Shown here one piece after another: positions 8,131-18,705 of a DNA stretch of 25,317 nucleotides; position 1 is the first letter of the stretch; every line of letters begins with the position of its first letter. The stretch is from Gnetum montanum. Taxonomy: Eukaryota; Streptophyta; Gnetopsida; Gnetales; Gnetaceae. Made by a program: the position numbers and the translations under genes. Under the pieces are notes generated by a model. The model ran no database searches. It saw only the letters and a list, made by a program, of their open reading frames with translations, and had not been told where the DNA came from. The stretch lies in assembly GCA_015680685.1 (NCBI GenBank), contig MNCI01005567.1, forward strand, positions 9,321 through 34,637, given 5' to 3'.

Positions 8131-8183
8131 TGCAGTCGCTGATGCCGAACTGACCGAACGCCACGTCAGCCCCACTTCTTGCA
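8131..8183 (-). pseudogene. Short broken fragment of a CHS-family gene
   Basis: 8131-8162 matches the CHS-like gene at 5001-5032 (28 of 32 bases; codons around [12 protein letters not shown]). 8163-8183 matches 5094-5114 (20 of 21 bases; codons around LQEVGLTF). The two pieces abut, so the 61 bp between them in the gene (5033-5093) is deleted, which shifts the frame. Orientation is the same as the gene, 2.15 kb upstream of its start. Nothing convincing extends outward. It is the scar of a tandem CHS duplicate or of a copied gene fragment. Confidence 0.7.
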
Positions 8184-8244
8184 TTACTACAGAAGCGATC
8201 AGAGGAGAGGAGGAATGGTACATTGCATCGCATTTCCACTCGTT

Positions 8245-8268
8245 ACGTGCCGTTGGTGGGTTTGGTAG
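8245..8268 (-). promoter_or_regulatory. MYB/ACGT-like motif cluster next to the CHS fragment
   Basis: Minus strand reads CTACCAAACCCACCAAC (8252-8268), then an ACGT core (8245-8248). The mix of ACC-rich MYB-type sites and an ACGT core resembles the promoter at 6191-6260. It may be promoter remains of the lost CHS copy or coincidence. Confidence 0.2.
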
Positions 8269-8319
8269 TGCAATTTTGTGGAACAACGTAGGCGGTGGTC
8301 TTTGGGGCTGCAATTGGAC

Positions 8320-8923
8320 TACATTCTTTCACCCGTGTAGAAGATGCATTGTAGGTATCGCTGGCGGCTACCCACCAATAAAAATAATAATAATTTGAAG
8401 TCCACTCCGATGCCTGCGCCATTTTTGACCGACAAAAGCGTATACCGGAGGAGTCATTTTAGCCGTGTGTGTTATTGGGAAAGTTGTAAAAAAACAAGGG
8501 AAAGTTGTAAAAAAACAAACATGAGCATGTGTAGAACGTTGAGCGACTTCTAAAGTCTATGACCTTCGTCGGAAATCGATTGACTTTCAAGATACATGTA
8601 AAACAACGATTACGATTAAGTTTATCTTTAATCTTTGCAGGGCAACTTGCAAGGCAAGACATGTTTCAAACGATGGCATAATGACTATCATGCTTGATTA
8701 TGCATTCATTCTTTAATATTTAAGATTTATTAATTTACAACCTATAATTGTGTTTGCTATAATAACCTAGAACTCACTATTGTCTCTTAGAATTGAATCT
8801 ATAATTTAGAATACGAGTTTTAGTTACCCTTTTGAACCTAATAAAACTAATTTTTATTTCATTCAAGGATTTCTAATTTTTAAAATCTTATGTTTTCCTA
8901 AGTTATGAAGTGATTTATAAAAG
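8320..8923. other. Intergenic DNA with a 21-bp tandem repeat
   Basis: No gene recognised. 8477-8518 is two perfect copies of a 21-bp unit (GGGAAAGTTGTAAAAAAACAA). 8642-8666 resembles 7544-7568 (20 of 25 bases; GCAACTTG...GGCAAG), a faint sign of duplication across the CHS fragment. The last third is AT-rich. Confidence 0.5.
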
Positions 8924-9075
8924 TTATAGGTGGTTCAAATGGTTAGCTCTTTGTCTTATTAGGAAAGAGGTTGCTAGTTTGAATTACACTTGAGGCATTG
9001 CAACAATGAGGTATTAGCCTAGTGGTAAGACTCTTAATTTGGTAACTCTAGTTTATGGGTTTGGTTCTAGTGAGT
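8924..9075 (+). repeat. Two adjacent tRNA-like units (dimeric SINE head or decayed tRNA-derived repeats)
   Basis: Unit 1: A box-like TGGTTCAAATGGTTAG at 8931 and B box-like AGTTTGAATTA at 8976. Unit 2: TAGCCTAGTGGTAAGA at 9015 and GGTTTGGTTCT at 9058. Box-to-box distances (45 and 43 bp) fit the tRNA value of about 44. No cloverleaf with intact stems is evident, so these are not functional tRNA genes. A tRNA-derived SINE with two heads is the best reading; tail and target duplication were not identified. Confidence 0.4.
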
Positions 9076-10029
9076 AATATTGAGTTATAAAGTTCTAATT
9101 CAAGTATATGTTTTACGGACAAAATTTATTAAAACACTATCTCAGGTTTCAAAATAAAGGCTAAAAGAAGTATGAAGTTTCACTTGGATTCTATGGTATC
9201 TTAACCATCATTGTTAAACAACTACATTGCCTTAATTGCTTATGAACAACATCACAAGGGTATGTAGGCTTGTTGGGGAGGCTCTAGCCTCTTTAGCTTG
9301 AGGACCACAACTTCTCTAAGAAGCAGGTGTATAGGATTATATGTGTGTAATATAGGTGTGCATATTAACTCTCTTATTAAACAATGTCTTATGGATTTAC
9401 CAATACTCTTTATGAATATTATGCATATGTGTTGCATCAATCTGGTTGCTTATATGATTATCAAGGCATCCTTATGATACTTCTAACCCTTGGACTAATA
9501 GTTGACACATGTGTTGTGTACTTATACCATGCTTGTAGGTTCTTAAGGAAGTTAAGGCATATTTCAACTTAAGTCTGCTCTAGAACACTTAGCGACATTA
9601 AAGCTCATAAATGATGCTTAGCAACGCATCTTTAAAGTAGTGTTGTTTTGGTTCAAGGAAAAAACACATTTAAACACTTTTACAAAATAGTTATGAATGA
9701 CAGATAAGATGTCAAAGACAAGTATATAGATCCTAATGCTACTCTTGTAGAGGATCCAATTATGGGGATAGTTATTATAAGTAGATAACATAATCATGTG
9801 GTGTCTACCCAGAATAGAAATGATTGAATGATTCAAGCATAGATTAATTACAAGGAAGTTTTGTTCTTGAACATGCTCTAGCTCAAAGTTTTGTACTAAG
9901 AAATCATGTGATGTGTTAAGGGAATGTTATCCATAATCTCCTGTTTGTGCAAAATAGTCGTGGTGACTAAATTGGTTGAGATAAATTGTGAGAGAAACAA
10001 ATTCTATTCTACTAATTGATCCTTATAAC
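9076..10029. other. Unrecognised AT-rich DNA, left flank of the large element
   Basis: No coding frame or repeat end could be supported. Small frames (for example 9384-9572 plus, 9618-9836 minus) have no recognisable features. Before the insertion this DNA would have been continuous with 23,217 onward. Confidence 0.4.
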
Positions 10030-10034
10030 AATTT
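10030..10034. repeat. Target site duplication, left copy
   Basis: AATTT directly before the 5' LTR. It is identical to 23212-23216 directly after the 3' LTR. Five bp is the standard size for Ty3/gypsy integration. Confidence 0.85.
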
Positions 10035-10894
10035 TAATGAGTCACATTTTCTGGGTTATGTCGATGAGGCCTTGTTGACATGGCCCTGTCAATGCGGCCG
10101 TGTCGACTTGGGATTTGATGCATTGATGTGGCCTTGTTAACATAGTGTCTATTTTTGCCTATAAATACACGCTCACCTACCATGTTTATGGCATTTTTTA
10201 TCATAGTTGTAGTGAAGCTCTTGTTGTTTTGTCATTTGAAAGTTACAATATTTTTCTAAGTGCTTGTAGCAAGAGTCAAAGAGCATACAAATCTTTATTC
10301 AAACACTATCGTACCTGAGCACAACAATATGTGCGACAATAAAGACAAGCTTTTTGATAAACCTTGCAACACTTTGAAATAGATTAATTGTTTATTTCTA
10401 CATTTAATGTTTTATGCAATTTCCTTTAATGTTTTAAGCAATTAAGCTAAATTAAACTAAACTAAGGCAGATTAAATAGTGATTAGTTAAGCACATAAGT
10501 ATGACCACTTTGAACATACGCTTGGCACTTGGTGATCCCAATAATGCTTAATGTTTGGTAACCTAGTACCAATAAACATGTTCAAGATGTGTATAGCAAG
10601 TGGAAACAAATGCTTATGTTAGAATTAGTTAGGTGTAGAAAGTTATATTAAATTAGCAACTTAATTATTTTATTTTATTCATTATTCTTTATCCTTAGAC
10701 AACTTAAAAACATAAAACATAAAAATGATAAAAATCATATGCCTCAATTGCACTTAACCATACCTTTGCATTTCACAAGTGTAATTAGAGACCAGTGTAC
10801 TTAGAAGGTTATAAGTCCATGGAATTCAACCAGATCACACTTGAACGCATAGTGATTTGTATGGTTGGGCATAGGATCTACTTGCTGCTCATCA
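10035..10894 (+). repeat. 5' LTR of the large element
   Basis: Matches 22317-23211 along its length. The first bases are mutated (TA for TG) and it ends CTCATCA. It lacks about 35 bp near 10,780 that both the 3' LTR and the LTR at 1-241 keep, a deletion private to this copy. U3 contains at least four related units of the type TCGATGAGGCC (10061, 10076, 10089, 10123), and TATAAATA follows at 10160-10167. Confidence 0.9.
10061..10167 (+). promoter_or_regulatory. U3 promoter: repeated GGCC units and TATA box
   Basis: Units TCGATGAGGCC, TGACATGGCCC, TCAATGCGGCC and TTGATGTGGCC precede TATAAATA (10160-10167), with 27 bp from the last GGCC to TATA. In the 3' LTR the same units are changed mainly by transitions. 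A comparable block lies inside the element at 18,706-18,840. Confidence 0.5.
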
Positions 10895-10895
10895 T

Positions 10896-10913
10896 TGGTG
10901 CCATTGTTGGGGA
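10896..10913 (+). other. Primer binding site, tRNA-Asp type
   Basis: TGGTGCCATTGTTGGGGA starts two bases after the last base of the LTR. It matches 14 of 18 bases of the complement of the plant tRNA-Asp(GUC) 3' end (TGGCGCCGTTGCCGGGGA). All four differences are C-to-T or G-to-A transitions. The tRNA-Asp sequence is recalled knowledge. Confidence 0.75.
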
Positions 10914-11056
10914 CTTGTAGCTTGATACGTGTGCTATGTAGGACTTAGTGAATATTATTTGAGATCATTGGATTGAATCCTAATGTCACAATTATTCAAA
11001 AAAATTATAATTATAATTATAATTTAAGCATACTGAATTTTTCTCTAATCCAAAAT

Positions 11057-13400
11057 GTGTTCTTCTCACAGGCATGATGATTCAAAACCACCAATGCCCC
11101 AAGAATTTAAAGTGATGTACACTCATCCAAATGATTTTGCACCTGATTTCACCTTTATCCTACATCAGGATGAGTAGCTGCGGTGGAGAGATATGGAGGA
11201 CAACATTGTGCTGCCTTCTAACCAATCTGTTCCTCGGATGTTGCTCCAAACTCTTAAGAAATTGGGCATCTAGAATCTTCATGATAAATACATTATGCAA
11301 GACCATGACTATTAGGACTACCATCCCACAAAAACATAATGCAAATGAGATCGGCACTAGGAGAAGTGCCATGAAGCTACAAAGGGGAAATAGTTCACCA
11401 ACCCCTTATTCTTGTTGAACCAAGATGACAATGAAGATCCTCCCTCTACAGGTTCTCAACATGAATATTCTCCATCCCTTGACTCTAGTGAAGGGGGTTT
11501 GAATCCAAATCTACAATTCAATATCAACAATATAGATTTAGGCAAAAGTGGGAGTCAAGATAGGACTCGAGTAAGCATCATGATGATGGAAAACCTAATG
11601 ATCATGGCTATGAAAAGTGGAGAGGAGGTGGTAGACACCATGGTGGTGGTAGTCCTTCTCCTTCTTTATCCTCTTCATCTGCATCTCCTTCTTCCTCCTC
11701 TGAATTTGATCAAAACCATAAGGGATGAGACTATAATGGAGGTGAATGGTAGGATAATGATCGTAGGTCCTACCATGAATGAAGGGGTAGCATGGGACAT
11801 CATAGGCATCATCAAAACCATGATGATGATGAACCCTTGCTGGTAACTTGAAGCATGTTGAAAATTGCAAAGGTAATCAGGATTCCAATCAGGCATGTAA
11901 AAAATAGTAGAATCAAGAGGTTGGATGTGAATAGTATCCCCAGATTTGAGGGGAGATATAACTCAGATCCACAGATACAAAACCCTATCTTTAGGTCTTT
12001 CACGATGCCTATTCCTTACAAAGCATAGAAAATGATTGGTAGAAACTTAAGCTATCACCATGACACTCATAAAAGTAGCAAAACGTTAGTATCACTCCTT
12101 GGACCTAGAATCAATTTACAGATGGAGTATGATGCTTGGGCTATTCAATGATAACTATTAGACGTACTCCAGAGTGTCCAATTTGAGAAAGAAAATCCAA
12201 GGCTAGCAATAAGAAACACATGAACCCTTAGATGTAGTTATGGGTAGGTATTATTCCCTTTTGCATAGATGTCCTAGCCATGGTTATTCTCAATGGGAGT
12301 AGCTTTGCCATAACATAGTTGGACTCAAATCCAAAATGAGGAGAACTCTTGGGGTATATGCCCAAGGGAAACTGTTACAACTAAGAGCCCATTAGATTCA
12401 AAGGCTAATTGAGCAGGTTACAAAATAAGAAGGTGAGTTGAGAAAACAAGAAAGTGCTGAGGAGTATAATGGAGACACTTCCATTACAAAAAGGGAGGTT
12501 TGATTTTGTGATAGTGAGGTAGAGGCACCACTTGATAAAGTGGTGTAGCAAAACACCTTGCCAATTTAAACATCTATGTTTGAAATTTTAGCTAAGGTTG
12601 ACAAAATGTGGGAATATTTGGATGAAAAATTTTAAAATACTCTGAAAATTGCAAAATAATTCAAAGAACAAGATAGCGATAGTGACTGTAGAAGAAGAAA
12701 AAGAGTTGCACATGCCTACCAAAGGGGTAAGGACAAGGCTGTGATAGTAGAAGAGGTTGTGGAGTTAGAATTAGATGATGATGGTGGGTGTGACATCTAC
12801 CAATATGAACATTCCAATGGATGTTGCCTTGTTGTGTCACACTTACAAGTATCTAGGGTGTATGCTTTGAATCCTAGACTAGCACAAAGGTAGGCACCTA
12901 AAAGGTTGCCTTATCCTAAAGAAAACCCAAGGTAGTTCCACCACCAACAACAAGCTTATTATCCAAGTGGAGCTCCACCACAATTGTACAAGTAGTATCA
13001 TCAATGGCAGCGCCCACAGGCATGGGGGATGCCACCACCAAGGTAGGTGTACCCTTACAGTCAACCAAATTTGTATGGGTACTATGTTTAGTAATTCATA
13101 TCTCCATGTGAATCTTCCAATCATGCTTCTTTTCAACATCACTACTACCCTCCAAAATATTATAGAATTCATTCCACCATCTCCTAGAGGGGAATTCCCA
13201 TATCCTTATCATCCTCCTCATCCTTTAGCACATGTTCCTCCATCCTCAACCTAATGACCACTTGCTCCATCCATGCAGGGTGAAATTCCCCCACAACTAC
13301 AACAACATAACACTGCTAGGGCTGTTAACTTATAGTCGGCTCCTCAGCTGAGTGGTTCGAAACCCAAATCCTATAAAAAGTCATTCCTCTAAACAAATAG
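11057..13400 (+). pseudogene. gag-like region, heavily broken
   Basis: A protein-like frame begins near 11,057, just after an acceptor-like TTCTCACAG, and includes MPQEFKVMYTHPNDFAPDF and, beyond a stop, MEDNIVLPSNQSVPRMLLQ. It is followed by Ser/His/Gly-rich and charged stretches (11,400-11,850), then a segment near 12,600-12,900 with acidic runs (VVELELDDDGGCDIYQYE), then a Pro/Gln/Tyr-rich segment (12,930-13,270), as expected for the C-terminal end of a plant gypsy Gag. Many in-frame stops and several frame changes prevent a defined CDS. No CCHC zinc knuckle was found. Identification rests on position before protease and on composition, so it is less certain than for pol. Confidence 0.5.
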
Positions 13401-13479
13401 CCCTATTAAGCCCTCACCTACTTATGCGATTGGTCATCCTATGTCTCATTCATCCTCTGCATCTATTCTTTTTAAGAGT

Positions 13480-13966
13480 CCTTCAAACCAAACACCTTTC
13501 AAGATTTGCACTATCATGTTAACTCACATTGTATTTGATTGGATCAAGGCTAGCAACCTTCCCAGGAAAGGAGTTGACCCTAGAAATCTACTCATCTACT
13601 TACAAATTATAGGAAATGAGCCATGTAAGGTTCTTCTCAATTAAGGTTTTGGTGTTAATTTGATTTTCAATGAAATGTACAATGCTTGGAACCTACCTCC
13701 TCTCAAGACCAGCAACATTCATTTATAATTGGCAAATCAGTCCATCATATTCCCTTGGGAATAGTAGAGGACATTGTGACCACTATCTATGTGTGGTCAT
13801 ATCTTGCTAATTTCCTAGTAATCAAAGTTGACAATTGCAAGGAAGACTCCCCAATCATCATGGGAAGGGCTTGGTTAAGTACTATTGATGTGCAAATAGG
13901 CATCAGAGATCTTTCTCTAGAAATTTTCAAGGAAAATGTATTCAAAAAGATCAAGAAGAAGTAAGT
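13480..13966 (+). pseudogene. Retrotransposon aspartic protease, broken
   Basis: The frame reads IGNEPCKVLLN, a stop, then GFGVNLIFNEMYNAWNLPPL; after a frame change come PLGIVEDIVTTIYVWSYLAN and SPIIMGRAWLSTIDV. This matches the gypsy protease layout: active-site D-x-G, flap, then I-I-L-G-R-x-x-L. The catalytic Asp codon is changed to Asn (13639-13641, AAT for GAT) and followed by a stop (13642-13644), so it is inactive. The later frame runs open to 13,964 and ends in a Lys-rich tail. Confidence 0.75.
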
Positions 13967-14519
13967 TCCATGCATCATGTACAGTGATACAGGGTGCAAC
14001 TATATGCATAAACTCTGGTATATTAAAAGCACATCAATCAAAGCATGCAAACAGTATGCAATTGAATCTAAAATCCAAATGTGCTTGTACACAGTAGCCA
14101 CAAAATGGGAGGGCACCTAATGGTTGACAGCTAATTCTGAGAATAGCACACTTTTCATGGAACCTACTGAGAGCGTAACTTATGCTTATGTTGAAGGCAT
14201 AGATGAATTAGAGCAAGTTCATCGCTAACTCTCCTATGATGAACTTAATGATACCAATTGGGGAGAGTTGGAAATCCCTAACAATTTTAAACAGGAGCCC
14301 TTAGAGTTGAAAACTCTAACTAGTAACATGGAATATGCATTTCTGAAAATGGCAAGCTAGTGATAATCAATGCCAACCTTACTACTGAGCAAAAAAGAAT
14401 GTTGTTAAAGGTGGTTAACAAATGACCAACAACCTTTGGTTAGTAATATCCTGAACTCATAGGGATCGATCCTAGGATAATACAACATTACATCTATACA
14501 TATTCAACCATGAAACCAA

Positions 14520-15330
14520 ATAGGTAGTTGCAGTGGTGACTAAACCCCAAATTGAAATAGATTGTCAAGAGAAAATTGAAAAACTCCTCAAGGCAAGGTT
14601 CATCTATCTAATTGTGGATAGCTAATAGGTTAGTCCACTTGTAATTGTCTCAAATAAGTGTGGAAAGTGGTAGGTCTATATTGATTTCAGGTTGTTAAAC
14701 ATGGCAACATTTAAAGATCATTTTCCATTATCATTTGTGGACCAAGTGTTGGACACTATTTCTGGGCATTGCTATTATAGCTTTGTAGATGGGTATAGTG
14801 GCTATAACCAAATTTAGATTGCACTTGAGGATTAGGCCAAAATAACATTCACAAGTCCTTTAGGGACTTTTGCATATCGTAAGATGCCATTTACTATGTG
14901 CAATGCTCCTACAACTTTCCAACGCCTTATCTTGAGCATTTTTTTAGTAGCAGATTGGTAGCAAGGTGGAAGTATTCATGGATGACTTCTCCACCTATGG
15001 TGGTAAATTTGAGCAAGCCCTAGACTACCTTGAGCAAAAGCTTAAAAGGTGTGTGAAGACTAATCTTTGGCTCAATTGTCAAAAGAGCCATCTCATGGTC
15101 TAGGAGGGTATTGTGTTGGGGCATAGAATTTCTCAAGTAGGGATTGAGGTGGACCTTGAAAATATTTGAGTCATCCAAGGAATAACTTACCAACTAGAAA
15201 CTGTTAAAGATGTCTAGTCATTCATTAGACCCACTGGCTACTACCAGTGATTCATAGAAAATTTCTCTAAGATTGTGAAACTATTGGTTGATCTCACAAA
15301 GAAAAATGCTTCATTTATATGGACCAAGGA
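14520..15330 (+). pseudogene. Ty3/gypsy reverse transcriptase, broken
   Basis: Recognisable blocks in order: SNKCGKW, stop, VYIDFRLLNMATFKDHFPL (about 14,650-14,730); FVDGYSGYNQI (about 14,780-14,815); TFAYRKMPFTMCNAPTTFQR (about 14,868-14,928); and the catalytic FMDDFSTYGG (14975-15004, with FMDD at 14975-14986). The thumb/connection part follows (LEQKLKRCVKTNLWLNCQKS, then GIVLGHRIS). Stops fall at 14,671, 14,815, 14,833 and elsewhere, mostly where Gln or Arg is expected, and a frameshift lies just before FMDD. The order and spacing are those of gypsy RT. Confidence 0.88.
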
Positions 15331-15920
15331 ATGTGAAAAGGCATTCTAGCAGCTTAAGGAGAAGCTTGTAGAGACTCTAATTCTACAAGCACTTAATTGA
15401 TCCCATTCATATCACATCATGATAGATGCATCAAACTATGCCTTGGAAGTTATGCTTATGCAATTAGACAATCAAAACCATCCATATTACATCCATTGCA
15501 TGAGTCAAAGAATTTTGGATGCATAGCTCAATTACACCACAATGGAGAAATAGCTAATGATAGTAGTGTATGCTTTGGAAAATTTCAGGCACTATGTGCT
15601 TGGATATAAGGTGTTTGTGCACACTGACCATAGTGTCATTCGCTTCTTAATGAATAAACCAATGGTAAGCCGCTATGTCATACAATGGCTGGTGATCTTA
15701 CAAGAGTTCAATCTTGCAATGGTAGATCAAAAGGGAACTGATAATGTGGTTGCTAATCACTTGTCTCAGTTACAATGGGACAACAAAGAGGATGAAAGCC
15801 CACTCTCTAATCAATTTCCTGATGAACCCCTCTTTGCCAATGCAATAAATGAACAAGTGCCCACTCAACTAAAATGGTATGATGGCATCCTCACTTATCT
15901 TCTTACTCAAGAGATGCCAT
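15331..15920 (+). pseudogene. RNase H domain and pol linker, broken
   Basis: MIDASNYALEVMLMQLD (about 15,420-15,470) carries the first catalytic Asp of gypsy RNase H. VVYALENFRHYVLGYKVFVH, then TDHSVIRFLMNKP (15,560-15,665) and GTDNVVANHLSQL (about 15,735-15,775), are the typical closing blocks. A linker to integrase follows with its own frame open to 15,922. Only one RNase H domain is seen; I did not find the second RNase H that some Tat elements carry. Confidence 0.8.
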
Positions 15921-15959
15921 AAGATTTAGACCAACAAAAGAAATAATAGTTTCTTCATT

Positions 15960-17160
15960 AGGCCAAATGCTTCATGGAGATTAATGAACACTTTTACAAG
16001 GTATGCATTGATGACCTGGTTCGTTGGTGTATTCCTGATGCTAACTAGCTATGTGTTCTCCAATATGCTCATGAGGGTTATTGTGGGAGCCACTATGCAA
16101 GGAGATGCATGGCCATTAAATTCCTAATGGTAGGGTACTATTAGCTAACAATCTTCAGGAATGCATACTGATTTGTCTGCTCTTGTGAATGCTATCAACA
16201 AGATGGTGGGATGATCGCTCGAATGAAGGGACCTCAGTAGTGGATCCAACTAGTAAAATCCTTCGACACTTGGGGCACAGACTTCATGGATCCCATCACA
16301 CCCATGTCAAATAGAAAGGCATACATAATAGTCACTACTAACTATTGTATGAAATGGGTAGAAGAAGTAGCTTGCCACCAACTGTACATCTTCCACTGTT
16401 ACATGGTTTGTACAAAAAAATGTTGTAAATAGGTTTGGAGTGCTACATGCATTGATTTCTAACAATGGTACTCGTTTTACATGTGCCACCTTTCCCAAGT
16501 TCATGCAATGCTTAGGGGTTGGACATAAATTAACAACACCCTACCACCCCCAAGCCAACAATTAGGCAGAGGTTACCAAAAGGGAGATCACGGAAATCTT
16601 AACAAGAAAAATTAGCAACTATAGGAGAGACTAGAGCATGAAACTTAATGATGCCCTCTAAGAATACTGCTCAACATGGAAACTCCCTATAGGCTAATCT
16701 CCCTATGAGTTGGTGTATGGAAAATTATCAACTCTACTAATTCGATCTAAGCTCCATACACTTTCAACAGCTTGTGACTTTGAACTTGATCTGAGCCTAG
16801 CACAAAAAGAAAGATTGATCAAGCTTAATATGTTAGATGAGAATCTATTAGTGGCCCTTGAATGAAGTGTACAAAGCATTTAGTAAACACCGCCATGATC
16901 TTAGGATAAGGAAAGTGGAATTTTAACCTAGAAACAAGGTTCTCTATTAGAACCCCAGACATGTACCTCAATGAACTAAGTTCTAGATGTTGTGGAAGGG
17001 CCTTATATCATTTATGAAACCTTTCTTTTTCGGGGCCATGTTGATTTACAAACCTGAGAGCCTGAACAAAAAGCAACTGGTCAACACACAATAAGTCAAA
17101 CCTTTCCATGAGCCCATGCAAGCTAGTGCAAGCAACACCTCATCGAATGGATGACCTCGC
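15960..17160 (+). pseudogene. Ty3/gypsy integrase, broken
   Basis: The HHCC zinc-binding part appears as HEGYCGSHYARR and CSCECYQQDGG (16,050-16,215). In the catalytic core, the first Asp lies in WGTDFMDPI (codon 16280-16282); the second acidic site is ISNNGTRF, with Asp changed to Asn (16461-16463, AAC for GAC); the Glu lies in AEVTKREI (16569-16571), preceded by CAG-to-TAG. The C-terminal part (GPYIIYETF...FRGHVDLQT) ends near 17,160 with HEPMQASASNTSSN-like text. No chromodomain is visible. The Asp-to-Asn change and many stops make it inactive. Confidence 0.85.
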
Positions 17161-18650
17161 TTAATATTTTGAATCTCATCTTTTCAACTCATTCATGGGG
17201 AAGATGGTCATCCATGCTAACTATATAAGTGGCTCCTCAGTTTTTCTATTTTTTTGTTATTTTTACACCTTTTTGTTTTACACTTTCTTTGTTTTTATAC
17301 CATTTTTATTTTACACTTTGTTATTTTTCCAAATTTTTGTTTCACAACATCATTCATATGTTTTATTTTTCTTGAATATTTTACAATTTCTTGTATACTT
17401 TACTTTATTTTGGTGTGAATTTTTCTTGTCTTCTAATAAAAGTGCTTTATTGCCAATAGGAGTGGGTGATGCTATAGTTGTTTACTAATGGTGGTTTGTA
17501 CCTAATGTTTTTGATTGCTAACGTCTGGTTTTCATTTTTCAATTTTGATGACCAATGACTAAGACAAGTTTCTTTTTCATGGAATAGGTAGTAAGTCCAC
17601 GTCATACATCCATCCACCAACTCTATGGTTTTCCTTGTTTTGGAAGTATGAGGTTCCTTTTTCATTAATAAAACTTTAACAAACTTGTGACCTTGGTAGT
17701 TTTTAAGCTTGAAAAACATTCAAAGGTTTGAAAAGGGTGTGACTTTAAGGAGATTTAATACTCTTTGTGCTCCTCTACTTACCTAAGTGCATGTGTGTTT
17801 TCATGGATTTCTTACCATTCTGTGTTGACTAATAATAAGAAGTTGAATAAGTCTATGCATGGTGTGGTTTCCATCTAAAAATTCATAAAAACATAAATTA
17901 TCCAAAAAAACATGATGGGAATTTCAAGCACACCCATTAGATGAAATAAACAGGCTACAAGCATTGGTTATGGAACTAGAAAGACATGTTAACCATGCTT
18001 GAAGGTCCCCTCTAACTAAGGCTCTTTCTCACTTCCTGCTTCTCTTTTCTTCTCAAATGAGGAATGGTGGTTATTTTTGGAAGAATTCTTGTGTCTCAAG
18101 GGGATGGATTGGTCCTGGAGTGGCAATGCAAAGTTACTGAAAGTGGTTGGTTTTGGTTTGGACTAAGGTTGAACTTTTATTGGGTCATCTAACCATAACT
18201 CCACAAGGGACTTCATCTAACCATGATTGGAACATCCATTCCATTCTCTATCTCATCCATCAATGCTTTCCATAACTTACCTCACTGCTAGTTTTCAGGT
18301 TTTTATTTAATGTCTTAGTTTAACATGTTGAAATTCTTAGGTAGATTCTTTGGGATTCGATCCTTAAATTTTCATAACCATTAATTAACTATGGAGCCCA
18401 TGGACTCCTTAGTTGAGGTTATATAAGGGCAAAAAGTGCATAAGCCTACTATGGAGAGGATCCATTTCCATAATTCTTGGTTGAGCTAGTTAAGTTCCTT
18501 ATCCTTAGGCATTTTAACAATCAAATATTTTGCATTCCTCATTGATTGCATCCAACTATGTTCTCCTTAAGGCATTTCTCCAATCATTCTCCATCTTTTG
18601 TGAAATCTTAAGCCCTCTTCGTGTATCTCATTGTGTTCTTGGCTTCTTGG
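17161..18650 (+). other. Post-integrase spacer: T-rich tract and family-shared sequence
   Basis: 17,233-17,434 is an extremely T-rich tract with variations of TTTTACACTTT; its open frame (17195-17488) is a composition effect. About 17,560-18,650 is homologous to the minus-strand element at 2640-1565 and includes copy 2 of the dispersed repeat (about 17,857-18,060). A TTATATAAGG at 18,419 is TATA-like. No coding frame is supported. Confidence 0.6.
17857..18060 (-). repeat. Three-copy dispersed repeat, copy 2
   Basis: Minus-strand counterpart of 2120-2330. Shared blocks include GGTGTGCTTGAAAT, TTGTAGCC, CCATAACCAATGC and GCCTTAGTTAGAGGGG. It sits in the family-shared part of the element tail. 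Confidence 0.5.
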
Positions 18651-18705
18651 GCTTTCATTTGACTCCAATTTCATTTAAAAACTCTTTGTATTTTTGAATT
18701 TTGAC

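Noticed and set aside
8924-9075. Functional tRNA genes
   Set aside because: Box spacing fits, but acceptor and anticodon stems do not pair convincingly, so they were kept only as tRNA-like repeats.
11004-11023. Palindromic AT tract (repeats of TTATAA type) in the leader of the large element
   Set aside because: Simple-sequence AT DNA of a kind expected by chance in this composition.
11412-11846. 144-codon plus-strand frame rich in Met/Val/Leu in the gag region
   Set aside because: The neighbouring frames read as decayed gag text with Ser/His/Gly bias. This frame is probably an off-frame reading of a repetitive GGT/GAT-rich stretch, so it was not called separately.
17195-17488. 97-codon Phe-rich plus-strand frame
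   Set aside because: Produced by the T-rich tract after integrase. Low complexity with no start context.
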